From BOG-908 sp964242115 (GTDB taxonomy: Bacteria; Pseudomonadota; Alphaproteobacteria; Acetobacterales; Acetobacteraceae): a DNA stretch of 64,000 nt. Made by a program: the position numbers and the translations under genes. Positions 30,562 to 41,413 of the stretch are shown here, piece after piece. The notes beneath the pieces were generated by a model. That model did not search any database, was not told the origin of the DNA, and saw only the letters and a program-made list of their open reading frames with translations. Location of the stretch: the NCBI GenBank assembly GCA_964242115.1, contig CAXSZX010000004.1, forward strand, positions 1 through 64,000, written 5' to 3'. The number at the start of each line of letters is the position of its first letter. The first letter of the stretch is position 1.

Positions 30562-30584
30562 TTACTGACCCTGCCTTCGGGTCG

Positions 30585-31370
30585 CTACTTCGTGGCGGTG
30601 CTTTCTGGAAGCCCTCGCGCGCCCGTCAACGTGGCCTGGTCGAAAATCGTGCGGTCGAGTTTTGCACCGGTGAAATCCGTGCCGTTGAGGTATGCACCGG
30701 TGAAATCCGCCAGGGTCAGGTCAGCTCCGCGGAAGATCGCGCCGTCGAGCCGGGCGAACTCGAACGTGATCCGTCCGAGTTTGGCATTGGTGAAGTTGGC
30801 CCCGTCAAGACGAGCCTCTTTGAACTCACTGCGCAGCATTCCCATGGACTGGTTCGCCAGCACGACCGACATGTTCGTATCGGTGAAGTTTGCACCACGC
30901 AAATCGTCGTAACTGAAATGCACCGTCGCAAACGTGTCGGACAGGTCGGCACCCACGAAGCTGGCGGCAGTCTCTGCAGTGTTGTCCATGCCGTCCGAGG
31001 TGATGATGACCTGCAGCGTTGCGCCATGAAGGTTCGCGTGGTCGAATTTCGCTTTCATGATCCACGCCTCGGTGAGGTCGGCCTTTGTCAGGTCCGCCCA
31101 GGAAAGATCCGCGCCCACCAGCTTCACGCCGTGCAGGTTAGCCCCGACCACTTTCGCGTGGGTCAGGTTCGCCCCGCTCAGGTCCAGGCCCGTCAGGTCG
31201 TCACCGCTCATGTCCCTGCCGTGCAGGTTTGCCTTGCCCTTCGGCATGCTGCCCACGGCAGCGCGAACCTGTTCAGCCGTCAGGTGGCCGGTGGCTTGCA
31301 GGGGTGCCGCCGAGACCGCACCGGTCGATAGAACGACAGCGATTGCACAGACGTGAAGGTTGCGACGCAA
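30585..31370 (-). CDS. Exported pentapeptide-repeat protein
   Basis: 261 residues from TTG 31370, with an upstream GGAG-AAAGG ribosome binding site. A signal peptide (RRNLHVCAIAVVLSTGAVSA) is followed by about 35 pentapeptide units of the A(D/N)LxX type, e.g. GANLHGVKLVGADLSWADLTKADLTEA in consecutive units, and later GANFTDTNMS and GADLTLADFTGAYL. They form a square beta-helix. The role is unknown. Export is not usual for DNA-gyrase-protecting members, so that function is unlikely here. Confidence 0.85.
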   Translation of the reverse strand: MRRNLHVCAIAVVLSTGAVSAAPLQATGHLTAEQVRAAVGSMPKGKANLHGRDMSGDDLTGLDLSGANLTHAKVVGANLHGVKLVGADLSWADLTKADLTEAWIMKAKFDHANLHGATLQVIITSDGMDNTAETAASFVGADLSDTFATVHFSYDDLRGANFTDTNMSVVLANQSMGMLRSEFKEARLDGANFTNAKLGRITFEFARLDGAIFRGADLTLADFTGAYLNGTDFTGAKLDRTIFDQATLTGARGLPESTATK

Positions 31371-31429
31371 AGGCCTTTCTCCGTTTGGTTTAGGTTGGAC
31401 GTGTGTCACCAGCAACGAGTTGGTCTGGA

Positions 31430-31488
31430 AAGCAAGGCCTGCTTTTTTGAAAAAAGCAGCAAGACATTTTACACCAGCTGCCGCGGAG
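31430..31488. repeat. Palindromic element, half copy 17
   Basis: AGCAAGGCC, CTGCTTTTTTGAAAAAAGCAG hairpin, ACATTTTAC and AGCTGCCGCGGA. There is no right half. Confidence 0.75.
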
Positions 31489-31569
31489 GCGCCCGCATCG
31501 CCTACCCTCAGACACAGAGGTCTATGTTCGTATCCTGTATCTCAACCGGCTTGGATGTTGAGTCACAGC

Positions 31570-31700
31570 GAGCAAGCAGTCCTTTTTTGAAGAAAAGGAC
31601 CAAAAAACTTTTGACTCCGCTGTCGCGCGCCTCCGGACGGATCAGCGACAGCTTTCCCAAAGTCTTTTACTTCCTTTTCAAAAAAGAAGGCCTTGCTTGC
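31570..31700. repeat. Palindromic intergenic element, copy 18
   Basis: Left hairpin GTCCTTTTTTGAAGAAAAGGAC, GACTCCGCTGTCGCGC in the centre, right CTTCCTTTTCAAAAAAGAAG ending CCTTGCTTGC. Middle member of the cluster. Confidence 0.85.
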
Positions 31701-31795
31701 TTCGCAGTGGTCAACATCCAGGCCCATTCGCAGGCTTGCCGCGAGCCCGCAGTTATCTTCGACAATTGCTCAAAGTTCCGATCATGAGAGGCAAA

Positions 31796-31920
31796 GCAAG
31801 CGGTTCTTTTTGGAAAAAACCGAAAAACTTTGTTTCCTTGCACGCGTGTCGCAGGAACCTCCGCGACAGCGCTCGCAAAAGCTTTTTGCTTCTTTTTCTC
31901 GAAAAAGACGGCCTTGCTTT
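31796..31920. repeat. Palindromic intergenic element, copy 19
   Basis: Left GGTTCTTTTTGGAAAAAACC, right AAGCTTTTTGCTTC and TTTTTCTCGAAAAAG ending CCTTGC. It lies directly after the maeB stop codon. Confidence 0.85.
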
Positions 31921-31937
31921 CCTTCAGCAACCCAGCA

Positions 31938-34217
<2,280 letters not shown>

Positions 34218-34241
34218 GTCTTGGAACCTTATGAGGGCCAA

Positions 34242-34353
34242 GGGCTCTGCCCCTGGACCCCGCTGGGGCCAGTCGGCCCCAGACCCCACTGCCTTAGGGG
34301 CGCAGCCCGGGGTCTGGGGCCGCGGGCCCCAGCGGGGTCCAGGGGCAGAGCCC
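34242..34353. repeat. Very long GC-rich palindrome (second repeat family)
   Basis: Outer arms 34242-34270 and 34325-34353 are a perfect 29 bp inverted repeat. Nested inside, 34275-34287 and 34309-34321 form a perfect 13 bp stem with a 21 nt loop. In total about 42 bp of stem, interrupted only by AGTC and CGC. Typical strings are CTGCCCCTGGACCCCG and GGCCAGTCGGCC. It fills the gap between the M16 peptidase and maeB on one strand. Confidence 0.9.
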
Positions 34354-34364
34354 CTGGCCTTGCC

Positions 34365-37049
34365 CTACTGCGAAACAGCCGGCCCCTTCACAACCTCCGC
34401 CAGGTCATCCGGCCGCAGGAACGTCTTGAACGCCGCCTGCACCTGCTCCGCCGTCGCATCGTAATACCGCTGCGCCGCCAATTGCGGCGTATCCAGCGGC
34501 AACCCCAGATCCACCAGCCGCAGGTATAGACCTGCCACCGCATCCACGCTGGCGCGCTGCATCGGCAAACGCCGCAGCATCTGCGCCTTGGCCCGCGTCA
34601 GCTCAACATCGCTCACCTTGTTGGTCTGCAAGTCGCGGATGTCCTGCACCAGCAGCGCCCGAGCCTTGCCGACCTTGTCCGGATCGGCACCGAAACTCAC
34701 GCTGTAATCGCAGCGCGTGCGGCTCCAATCCAGCTCGCTTTCCACATTGTAGACGTAACCGGTGCGCACCCGCAGGTCGCGATACAGGCGCGACGAGAAG
34801 CCGCTGCCCAGGATCGTGTTACCCACCATCAGGTTGTAACGGTCCGGGTTGGTCACCGGCAGCTGCACGCTTTCGGCCATCGCCACGGTGTCCTGCAGGC
34901 TGGAGGAATCCGGCACGTGCGCGGACGTGGCACGGTTGGCGCCGATCGGCGGCAGGTCCACCTTGGGCGCCGGCCCAGCAGCCTTCCAACCGCCGAACGT
35001 CTCGTCGACCACGCGGCGCGCCTCCTCCGGCGTGGTGTCGCCTACCACCACGATGGTGGTCAGGTCCGGCCGATAGGCGGTGGCGTAGTAGGCGCGCACG
35101 TCGTCCAGCTTCAAAGCCATCACCGTGTCGGGCGTGGCCTGCCGCAGCGACGAGTCGTCCTTCGGCACCACGGCGGCGACGATGGCACGCTTGAACAGGT
35201 AGTCGGGCGAGGCGAGCAACCCGGCCAGCCCCTGGGCGGCCTGGCGCCGGACGATCTGGAAGTCGTCCTGTGGGAAGGCGGGGGCGAGCTGGCCCTCCGC
35301 CAGCAGCTTCATGCCGGGCTCGAATTGCGGGGTCAGCACCTTCAGCGTGAAGCGCGGGCCGTTACTCTCCTGGGCGGCAATGTCGTCCAGCGCCTTCTGG
35401 AAGCCCAGGCGGTCGTGATGCGCGGTACCGTAGTCGAACAGCTTGGCAGTGACGTCGCCCACGCCCTCCTTGCCGGAAGCCTCCTCCGTCTCGGTGCGCT
35501 GCCGTATCTGGCCGAAGACGGAGATGGTGCGGCCCACATGCTCGGGTTGGACGATCAGGCGCAGCCCGTTCGGCAGCACGCTGGCGGCCGGCGCGGGACC
35601 CAGATCCGGCACGTGCAGCGTGGCCAGCGCCTCGGACGCCCATTGCGGCAAGGCCACCGGCTTGCTCGGCGCGCCGCCGAAGGATTCCGCACCGCCGAAG
35701 CCCTTGCCCATGACCGGCTTGCCGGAATCCTGCGGGGTCAGGATGGCGGTCACCGCGTGGCTCGGGTCCAGCAGGTCGTGCGCCATGCGGTTGACGTCGT
35801 CCGGGGTAACCGCCTGGTAGGCGGCCGCCACGTCGTCGGGCGAGCTGGCGTCGCGGAAGGCCAGCGCGTTGGACCAGCTTTCCGCCAGGCCGGAGATGCT
35901 GTCGTTCTTGAAGGCGAGCTGGGCCACCTCCTGCCGCTTGGCGGCGGCCACTAGGTCGGCGGGCACGCCGTGGGCGGCGATGTCGGCCAGGATGGACTTC
36001 ATCTCGGCCAGCACCGGCGCCGGGTCGCCGCCCTTGGGGAAGGCGGCGGCGGCCAGGCCGAAGCCCACGTCCACCTTGGGCTGGAAGGCGAATTCGGAGA
36101 GCAACGCGTGGCCACTGGTGGTCATGGTGTAGAGCGCGCCGCGCTCGCTGCCGAGCACGTCGCCGAGGATGTCGGCGGTGGCGAACTGCTTCGACCGCTC
36201 GCCGGGCATGCGGTAGGCGAGCGTCACCAGGCCGATTGGCAGGTCGGTGGGGAAGGTGAGCGTCTTCGGCAGCACCGCGTTCACGGTGATCGGCGGGTGC
36301 GGCGGGATGTCGCGCTTGGGGATGCCGCCGAACGCCGCCTTGGCCTGGTCGAGCGCACGCTGCGGGTCCACGTCGCCGGCGATGACCAGGATGGCGTTGT
36401 TGGGCGCGTACCAGCGGTCGTAGAAGGAGCGGAGCAGCTTGGCGTCCGTCTTGTCGAAGGACGGGCGGGTGCCTAGCGCGTCGTGCTCGTATGGCGTGCC
36501 GGCGAACATGATGGTCTGCAGCTGCTCGAGGTAGGTGTAGATCGGGCTGGAGAGGTCGCGGCTGACCTCCTGCTCGATGGCGCCACGCTCGTGCTCCCAG
36601 TCTGCCTGGCTAAGGTCCAGGCCGCGCATGCGCAGGGCTTCCACGTGCAGGGCGACGGGCAGGTTGGCGGCCGGCACGGTGTAGAAATACTGGGTGACGG
36701 TCTCAGTGGTGTCGGCGTTGTAGTCGCCGCCCAGCAGGCCGCCGAGCTCGGAGAGCTGGTCGCGGTCGAGGCCGGTGGCACCGCGGAACATCATGTGCTC
36801 CAGCGCGTGGGCGGTGCCGGGGAAGCCCTGCGGCGCGTCGTTGGATCCGGCGAGGTAGTTGAGCTCGGTGGTCACCACGGGGGCGAGGTGGTCGGGCACC
36901 ACGACCACGCGCAGGCCGTTGTCCAGCGTGGCGCGCATGACGCCACCCGGACCGCCGGGCACGCTGCCGGTAGGGCCGGGCGGCGCGGCCAAGGCGGTGC
37001 CGCAGGCGAGTGCTGCCAGGAACGGAAGGGCCCACGACGCTGTTCTCAC
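34365..37049 (-). CDS. M16-family zinc metallopeptidase (pitrilysin type), exported
   Basis: 894 residues. A signal peptide (VRTASWALPFLAALACGTALA) targets it to the periplasm. The N-terminal active half has the inverted zinc motif HALEH (H81, E84, H85) and the third ligand near E161 (ERGAIEQEVSRD). The second half (LPNGLRLIVQPEHVGRTIS onward) is the noncatalytic lobe that closes the chamber. It degrades peptides. GTG start with AGGGA 8 nt upstream. It is divergent from the NAD(P)HX repair gene. Confidence 0.92.
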   Translation of the reverse strand: MRTASWALPFLAALACGTALAAPPGPTGSVPGGPGGVMRATLDNGLRVVVVPDHLAPVVTTELNYLAGSNDAPQGFPGTAHALEHMMFRGATGLDRDQLSELGGLLGGDYNADTTETVTQYFYTVPAANLPVALHVEALRMRGLDLSQADWEHERGAIEQEVSRDLSSPIYTYLEQLQTIMFAGTPYEHDALGTRPSFDKTDAKLLRSFYDRWYAPNNAILVIAGDVDPQRALDQAKAAFGGIPKRDIPPHPPITVNAVLPKTLTFPTDLPIGLVTLAYRMPGERSKQFATADILGDVLGSERGALYTMTTSGHALLSEFAFQPKVDVGFGLAAAAFPKGGDPAPVLAEMKSILADIAAHGVPADLVAAAKRQEVAQLAFKNDSISGLAESWSNALAFRDASSPDDVAAAYQAVTPDDVNRMAHDLLDPSHAVTAILTPQDSGKPVMGKGFGGAESFGGAPSKPVALPQWASEALATLHVPDLGPAPAASVLPNGLRLIVQPEHVGRTISVFGQIRQRTETEEASGKEGVGDVTAKLFDYGTAHHDRLGFQKALDDIAAQESNGPRFTLKVLTPQFEPGMKLLAEGQLAPAFPQDDFQIVRRQAAQGLAGLLASPDYLFKRAIVAAVVPKDDSSLRQATPDTVMALKLDDVRAYYATAYRPDLTTIVVVGDTTPEEARRVVDETFGGWKAAGPAPKVDLPPIGANRATSAHVPDSSSLQDTVAMAESVQLPVTNPDRYNLMVGNTILGSGFSSRLYRDLRVRTGYVYNVESELDWSRTRCDYSVSFGADPDKVGKARALLVQDIRDLQTNKVSDVELTRAKAQMLRRLPMQRASVDAVAGLYLRLVDLGLPLDTPQLAAQRYYDATAEQVQAAFKTFLRPDDLAEVVKGPAVSQ

Positions 37050-37133
37050 CTTGTAGTCCCTTGCTGTGCGGGCGCGCAGCCTAGGCTTGGGCCTGGCGCG
37101 ATACCAGTCAGCTATCGGGTGTCTGCTGGCGAA

Positions 37134-37280
37134 GGCAAGGCAAGCGGTTCTTTTTTGAAAAAAAGGATCAAAAACTTTTGTTCTCTGTAGGTGCGCCGAG
37201 TTGAGGCGTGTCGTTCAGCCGTCCGCGACAGCCGCGACAAAAGCTTTTTGCTGCTTTTCCCGAAAAGGAAGACCTTTGCT
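37134..37280. repeat. Palindromic intergenic element, copy 20, divergent junction
   Basis: GGTTC-type hairpin first (GGTTCTTTTTTGAAAAAAAGGATC), then GTCCGCGACAGCCGCGAC, AAAGCTTTTTGC and a CTTTTCCCGAAAAGG hairpin. It lies between the divergent M16 peptidase and nnr genes. Confidence 0.85.
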
Positions 37281-37301
37281 TCTGCCCAAGGAGTACGTCG
37301 C

Positions 37302-38783
37302 TTGCCCGTTCACCCTAGCCGACCGCCCGACACCAGCCACGCGCTGCTGACCAACGCGCAGATGGGCCAAGCTGACCAGCTGACGATCGAGTCCGGCCTG
37401 GCATCCCATAGGCTGATGCGCAACGCCGGCAGCGCGGTAGCGGGCGAGATCACCAGCCGCTACGCCCCGTGTGGCGTCTGCGTGCTGTGCGGGCCGGGCA
37501 ACAACGGCGGCGACGGCTTCGTCGTGGCCACCGTGCTGGAACAAGCAGGCTGGGCGGTCAGCGTGGCGCTGCTGGGCGACCCGGCGCGCGTCTCGCCGGA
37601 CGCCGCGCACCACGCGGCACCTTGGCTCGGGCGGCTGACCCCGTTCGGGCCGGACGCAGTGTCCGGCGCAGGGCTGGTGGTCGACGCGGTGTTCGGCGCC
37701 GGGCTGTCCCGCCCGCCCGACGACACGGTCCGACGCACCCTGCAGTCCGCGCGTGATGGCGGGGCGGCCATCGTAGCGATCGACGTGCCGAGCGGGGTTT
37801 GCGGCGACACCGGCACGGCGGAAGGTGCAGTGGCCGCCGACCTGACTGTCACCTTCTTCCGCAAGAAGCCAGGACACCTGCTGATGCCGGGGCGGCTGGC
37901 CTGCGGCGCGCTAGTGGTCAGCCAGATCGGCATTGAGGGAGACGTGCTCGGCCAGGTGGTGCCGACCGTATTCGAGAACACGCCTTCATTGTGGCTCAGC
38001 GCCCTGCCCCAGCATCAGCCCGGCGGCAACAAGTTCGACCGCGGCCACGCGCTGGTCCTGGGCGGCGCGGTAACGACGGGGGCGGCCCGCATGTCGGCGC
38101 GGGCGGCGGCGCGCGCTGGCGCCGGGCTCACCAGCATCGCAGCGCCGCAGAGCGCCTGGACCGTCTACGCCGCTGCGCTGACCAGCATCATGGTGCGGCC
38201 GCTCGCCGCGGACGGCGACCTGGCGGAGCTGCTGGCGGACCAGCGCATCAACGCCATGCTGATCGGGCCGGGCGCCGGCGTCACCGACGAGACCCGCGCC
38301 CACGCGCTGGCCATGCTGGCGACACGTCGCGCGGTGGTGCTGGACGCCGACGCGCTCAGCGTGTTCAAGCCGGACCCGGACAGGCTGTTCGCCGCGATCC
38401 AGGGACCGTGCGTGATGACCCCGCACGAGGGCGAGTTCGCCCGCTTGTTCGACAGCGCCGGCGACAAGCTCACCCGCGCCCGCGCCGCCTCCGTGCGCAG
38501 CGGCGCCGTGCTGATCCTGAAAGGCGGGGACACGGTGGTGGCCGCGCCGGACGGACGCGCGGCGATCAACACCAACGCGCCGGAGACGCTGGCCACAGCG
38601 GGCTCCGGCGACGTGCTGGCGGGCTTCGTGCTGGGTATGCTGGCGCAGGGGATGGCGCCGTTCGAGGCGGGCTGCGCGGCGGTGTGGATGCACGGGGCGG
38701 CGGCTGCGTCGTTCGGGCCGGGGTTGATGGCGGAGGACCTGCCGGATCTGCTGCCGGGGGTGCTCAAAGATCTCGCTTCTTGA
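37302..38783 (+). CDS. nnr: Bifunctional NAD(P)H-hydrate epimerase / ADP-dependent dehydratase
   Basis: Repairs hydrated NAD(P)H. 493 residues from TTG 37302, preceded by AAGGAG at 8 nt. The N-terminal epimerase (YjeF_N, about 15-210) shows LLTNAQMGQADQLTIESG, CGPGNNGGDGFVVA and IDVPSGVCGDTG. The C-terminal dehydratase (YjeF_C, about 225-490) shows RGHALVLGG, GPGAGV, DADALS, MTPHEGEFARLF and NAPETLATAGSGDVLAG. Stand-alone gene between two element copies. Confidence 0.94.
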   Translation: MPVHPSRPPDTSHALLTNAQMGQADQLTIESGLASHRLMRNAGSAVAGEITSRYAPCGVCVLCGPGNNGGDGFVVATVLEQAGWAVSVALLGDPARVSPDAAHHAAPWLGRLTPFGPDAVSGAGLVVDAVFGAGLSRPPDDTVRRTLQSARDGGAAIVAIDVPSGVCGDTGTAEGAVAADLTVTFFRKKPGHLLMPGRLACGALVVSQIGIEGDVLGQVVPTVFENTPSLWLSALPQHQPGGNKFDRGHALVLGGAVTTGAARMSARAAARAGAGLTSIAAPQSAWTVYAAALTSIMVRPLAADGDLAELLADQRINAMLIGPGAGVTDETRAHALAMLATRRAVVLDADALSVFKPDPDRLFAAIQGPCVMTPHEGEFARLFDSAGDKLTRARAASVRSGAVLILKGGDTVVAAPDGRAAINTNAPETLATAGSGDVLAGFVLGMLAQGMAPFEAGCAAVWMHGAAAASFGPGLMAEDLPDLLPGVLKDLAS

Positions 38784-38837
38784 ACGGTTGTCTGGAAAGA
38801 CGGTCTGCCGTTGGGTGCAACGTCCTGGTGCTTAGGG

Positions 38838-38902
38838 GCAGCAAGAAAGGCCTTCTTTTTTGAAAAAAAAGAAGCAAAAAACTTTTGTCCCTGCGCTGTC
38901 GG
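38838..38902. repeat. Palindromic element, half copy 21
   Basis: AGCAAGAAAGG, CTTCTTTTTTGAAAAAAAAGAAG, AAAAAACTTTTGTCCCTGCGCTGTCGG. The right half is missing. Confidence 0.8.
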
Positions 38903-39112
38903 AAGCGTCTCTGCTGGTCTTGAGATGCACGACTGTCGTCACGGAAAGACGTGAATGTCGTTGTCTGTTTTGAAAAAATATAAGCTTGCATCTCGGGAAG
39001 GAAGCGTCCGTCCCCAACGCTTACTTCTAGGTAAGTGCTGGCGCTAGGCAAAGCGTCGCCCCACATCCTTATCGGGCTGTGGTTGGCTACCTCCATCGTG
39101 AGAATGCTAAAA

Positions 39113-39517
39113 ATGAGCGAACAGAACTTGGCCGTGGCGCAGGAGCTCCTGGAGAAGATCGGCAAACGGGCGCCGATCAAGGAGTTCAACGACCTCGTGA
39201 GCGATGACCTGGTGTTTGAGGTTGCTGGTGATGCGACGGCTATGCCCTGGGTCGGACCTCCGAAGATCGGGCGACAGGCATTCGCAGATTTCATTCAGGA
39301 TCAGCGCGAGCTGGTGAATGCCGAGGCGTTTAGGGTGGACGACATTCTGCACAACGACACGAGAGCGGTTGTTCTGGGAGAGTTGTCTTCGACTGTCATA
39401 AAGACCACGAAGGTCATCCAGACTTACTTTGCACTGATCCTGACTATCTCTGACAGGAGAATCGTGCGTTTTCATATGATGGAAGACAGCTACGCGGTAT
39501 CCCAAGCGGCCCGGTGA
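39113..39517 (+). CDS. SnoaL/NTF2-like protein
   Basis: 134 residues. The pattern (VAQELLEKIGKRAPIKEFNDLVSDDLVFEVAGD, AMPWVGPPKIGRQAFADFI, RAVVLGELSSTVIKTTKV, IVRFHMMEDSYAVSQAA) fits a SnoaL-like cone-shaped domain, often polyketide cyclases or ketosteroid isomerase relatives. The true substrate is unknown. Base composition is clearly less GC-rich than the neighbours, and both flanks are half elements with AT-rich sequence, so this gene may have been acquired. Start ATG 39113. Confidence 0.7.
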   Translation: MSEQNLAVAQELLEKIGKRAPIKEFNDLVSDDLVFEVAGDATAMPWVGPPKIGRQAFADFIQDQRELVNAEAFRVDDILHNDTRAVVLGELSSTVIKTTKVIQTYFALILTISDRRIVRFHMMEDSYAVSQAAR

Positions 39518-39859
39518 CTGAACTTTAAGTCCGTTCAGGGTCGAGGCGGCGGCCGGGCTGGCTGAAATGCACTTTCGGTTTTTCGCCGGGCTCCTGTTCT
39601 AAAACGCAGCAAGAACTTTTACCTACTGTCTCGACGGTTGCTGCGACGCGTCCTCTCAAGATGAAAAGCCTTTGTCGTTCCAGCAAGAATCACCTGTTTA
39701 CAAGCTAACCTTTTATACTGCCTGACGCGCCAAAACGCTGAAGGCTGAAGACGTCTGTTCTGAGCAGGTGAGCGTCGGTAAAACGCAACGATTCAGCCGT
39801 CCGCAACAGCCGAAACAAAAGCTTTTTGCTTCTTTTTCTCGAAAAAGAAGCGCTTGCTT
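39518..39859. other. 340 bp AT-richer spacer with element remnants
   Basis: It contains a worn fragment around 39600 (GCAGCAAGAACTTTTACC) and the half copy at 39793-39858. No gene is seen. Confidence 0.5.
39793..39858. repeat. Palindromic element, half copy 22
   Basis: CAGCCGTCCGCAACAGCCG, CAAAAGCTTTTTGC, CTTCTTTTTCTCGAAAAAGAAG and GCTTGC. It abuts the stop of the phosphatase gene. Confidence 0.8.
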
Positions 39860-40522
39860 CTACTCTCGCCGAACCAGCGTATCGTTCACGAACGAAGACA
39901 ACTTCTGCGCCTTGAAGCCATGCCGCAGCCCGAGCTCGTCATACTCGTCGCGCACCCAGTCGAGAAAGCCGATCCGCCCTTCCCCCTCGGTCTGATACAG
40001 CCGGAAGAACGCGTCCAGGATTCCGGTGCGCGAGCGGCTGAAATGGCCGTAACGCCAGGAGAGTTGGGCGAGCGCCTGCCCGGCCGTGCCGCCTTCGAAC
40101 AGGATGGCGAGGCCGGCGGCCAGGCCCGCGCGGTCTGCGCCGGATTTGCAGTGCATCAGGGCGGGCATCTGCAGCGTGCGGTAGATCTCGGCGAAGCGCA
40201 GGATGCGGTCGCGGTGCGGGGCGCCGCGGCTTTCGAAGGCCATGTCGACGTGGACCAGGCCGAGCCTGAGGGCCGCGGCGCGCGAGAGGGCGTCCGAGCC
40301 GCAGCGCCGGTGGCCACGCAAATTGACCAGGGTTTTCAGCCCGTGGCGGCGCTTGGCGGCGGCGAGGCGGGCGGGCGTGGGGTGGTTGGAGCGGTAGAGG
40401 CGGCCCGGCAACACCTCGGCGAAGTTGTCCCACAGCACGCGGAAGACGGCGTGGTCGACCAGCAGCGAATCCGACCACGCCCTGGCGCGGCCGCGCGGCG
40501 ATGAGAGGTCACCTGCGAACAT
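39860..40522 (-). CDS. Protein tyrosine / dual-specificity phosphatase-like protein
   Basis: 220 residues, cytoplasmic. The signature HC(x5)R is HCKSGADRAGL, with nucleophile C125 and R131. The upstream region has YRSNHPTPARLAAAKRRHGLKTLVNLRG, typical of bacterial tyrosine phosphatases of the DSP/Siw14-like group, and VHVDMAFESRGAP carrying a possible general acid. The substrate is unknown. It lies 60 bp downstream of sdhB on the same strand. Confidence 0.85.
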   Translation of the reverse strand: MFAGDLSSPRGRARAWSDSLLVDHAVFRVLWDNFAEVLPGRLYRSNHPTPARLAAAKRRHGLKTLVNLRGHRRCGSDALSRAAALRLGLVHVDMAFESRGAPHRDRILRFAEIYRTLQMPALMHCKSGADRAGLAAGLAILFEGGTAGQALAQLSWRYGHFSRSRTGILDAFFRLYQTEGEGRIGFLDWVRDEYDELGLRHGFKAQKLSSFVNDTLVRRE

Positions 40523-40583
40523 GGGCGTCAGGTAGCAGCGAAGGGTCGACGAGGGCCAGTGCCAGGCGCTGACGAGGCCTGCG

Positions 40584-41366
40584 TCAGCCCTGACGTTCGA
40601 CGATCATCTGCTTGATTTCCTGTATCGCCTGAGCGGGGTTGAGGCCCTTGGGGCAGGTCTGGGTACAATTCATGATCGTGTGACAACGGTAGAGCTTGAA
40701 GGGATCCTCCAGCGCGTCGAGGCGGGCGCCGGTGTTCTCGTCGCGGCTGTCGGCGATCCATCGGTAGGCGGCCAGCAGCGTTGCCGGGCCCAGGTACTTG
40801 TCGCCGTTCCACCAGTAGCTGGGGCAGGAGGTGGTGCAGCAGTAGCACAGGATGCACTCCCACATGCCGTCCAGCTTGGCGCGTTCCTCGCGGGACTGCA
40901 GGCGCTCGCCGTCCGGGGGCGCGGGGCTGTCTGCCTGTAGCCAGGGCTGGATGGATTGCAGCTGGGCGTAGGCGGTGGACAAGTCGGGGACCAGGTCCTT
41001 GATCACCGGCATGTGGGGCAGCGGGTAGATGGTGACCGCTTTCTTCACCTCGTCGGTCGGCTTGAGGCAGGCAAGCGTGTTGCCGCCGTCGATGTTCATG
41101 GCACAGCTGCCGCAGATGCCCTCGCGGCAGGAGCGGCGGAAGGTGAGCGTGGGGTCGATCTCGTTCTTGATGTAGATCAGCGCGTCGAGCACCATCGGGC
41201 CCACGCGGTCGAGGTCGAGCGTGTAGGTGTCGATGACGGGGTTTTGCCCGTCGTCGGGGTTCCAGCGGTAGATGCGGAACTCCTTGGTGCGCGTCGCACC
41301 TTCGGGTGCCTTGAAGGTGCGGCCGCGGCCGACACGGCTGTTCTTCGGGAGCGCGAGCTCAACCAC
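40584..41366 (-). CDS. sdhB: Succinate dehydrogenase iron-sulfur subunit SdhB
   Basis: 260 residues. The 2Fe-2S plant-ferredoxin domain has RRSCREGICGSCAMNIDG with a fourth cysteine in LACL. The C-terminal part carries ECILCYCCTTSCPSYWW and CHTIMNCTQTCPKGLNP for the 4Fe-4S and 3Fe-4S clusters. It passes electrons from SdhA to quinone in the inner membrane. GTG start with GGAG 8 nt upstream. Last gene of sdhCDAB. Confidence 0.96.
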   Translation of the reverse strand: MVELALPKNSRVGRGRTFKAPEGATRTKEFRIYRWNPDDGQNPVIDTYTLDLDRVGPMVLDALIYIKNEIDPTLTFRRSCREGICGSCAMNIDGGNTLACLKPTDEVKKAVTIYPLPHMPVIKDLVPDLSTAYAQLQSIQPWLQADSPAPPDGERLQSREERAKLDGMWECILCYCCTTSCPSYWWNGDKYLGPATLLAAYRWIADSRDENTGARLDALEDPFKLYRCHTIMNCTQTCPKGLNPAQAIQEIKQMIVERQG

Positions 41367-41413
41367 GATACGTCTCCAAACAGAAAATCAGGCGCAGGCC
41401 GGACCGGCTCGCC

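Larger units (their letters stand above)
31371..31937. other. 560 bp gap filled by a cluster of palindromic elements
   Basis: Between the pentapeptide gene and maeB, both minus-strand, there are three element copies (one half, two complete) separated by 80-95 bp. No gene is seen. The spacers between copies are unrelated to one another as far as I can tell. Confidence 0.7.
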
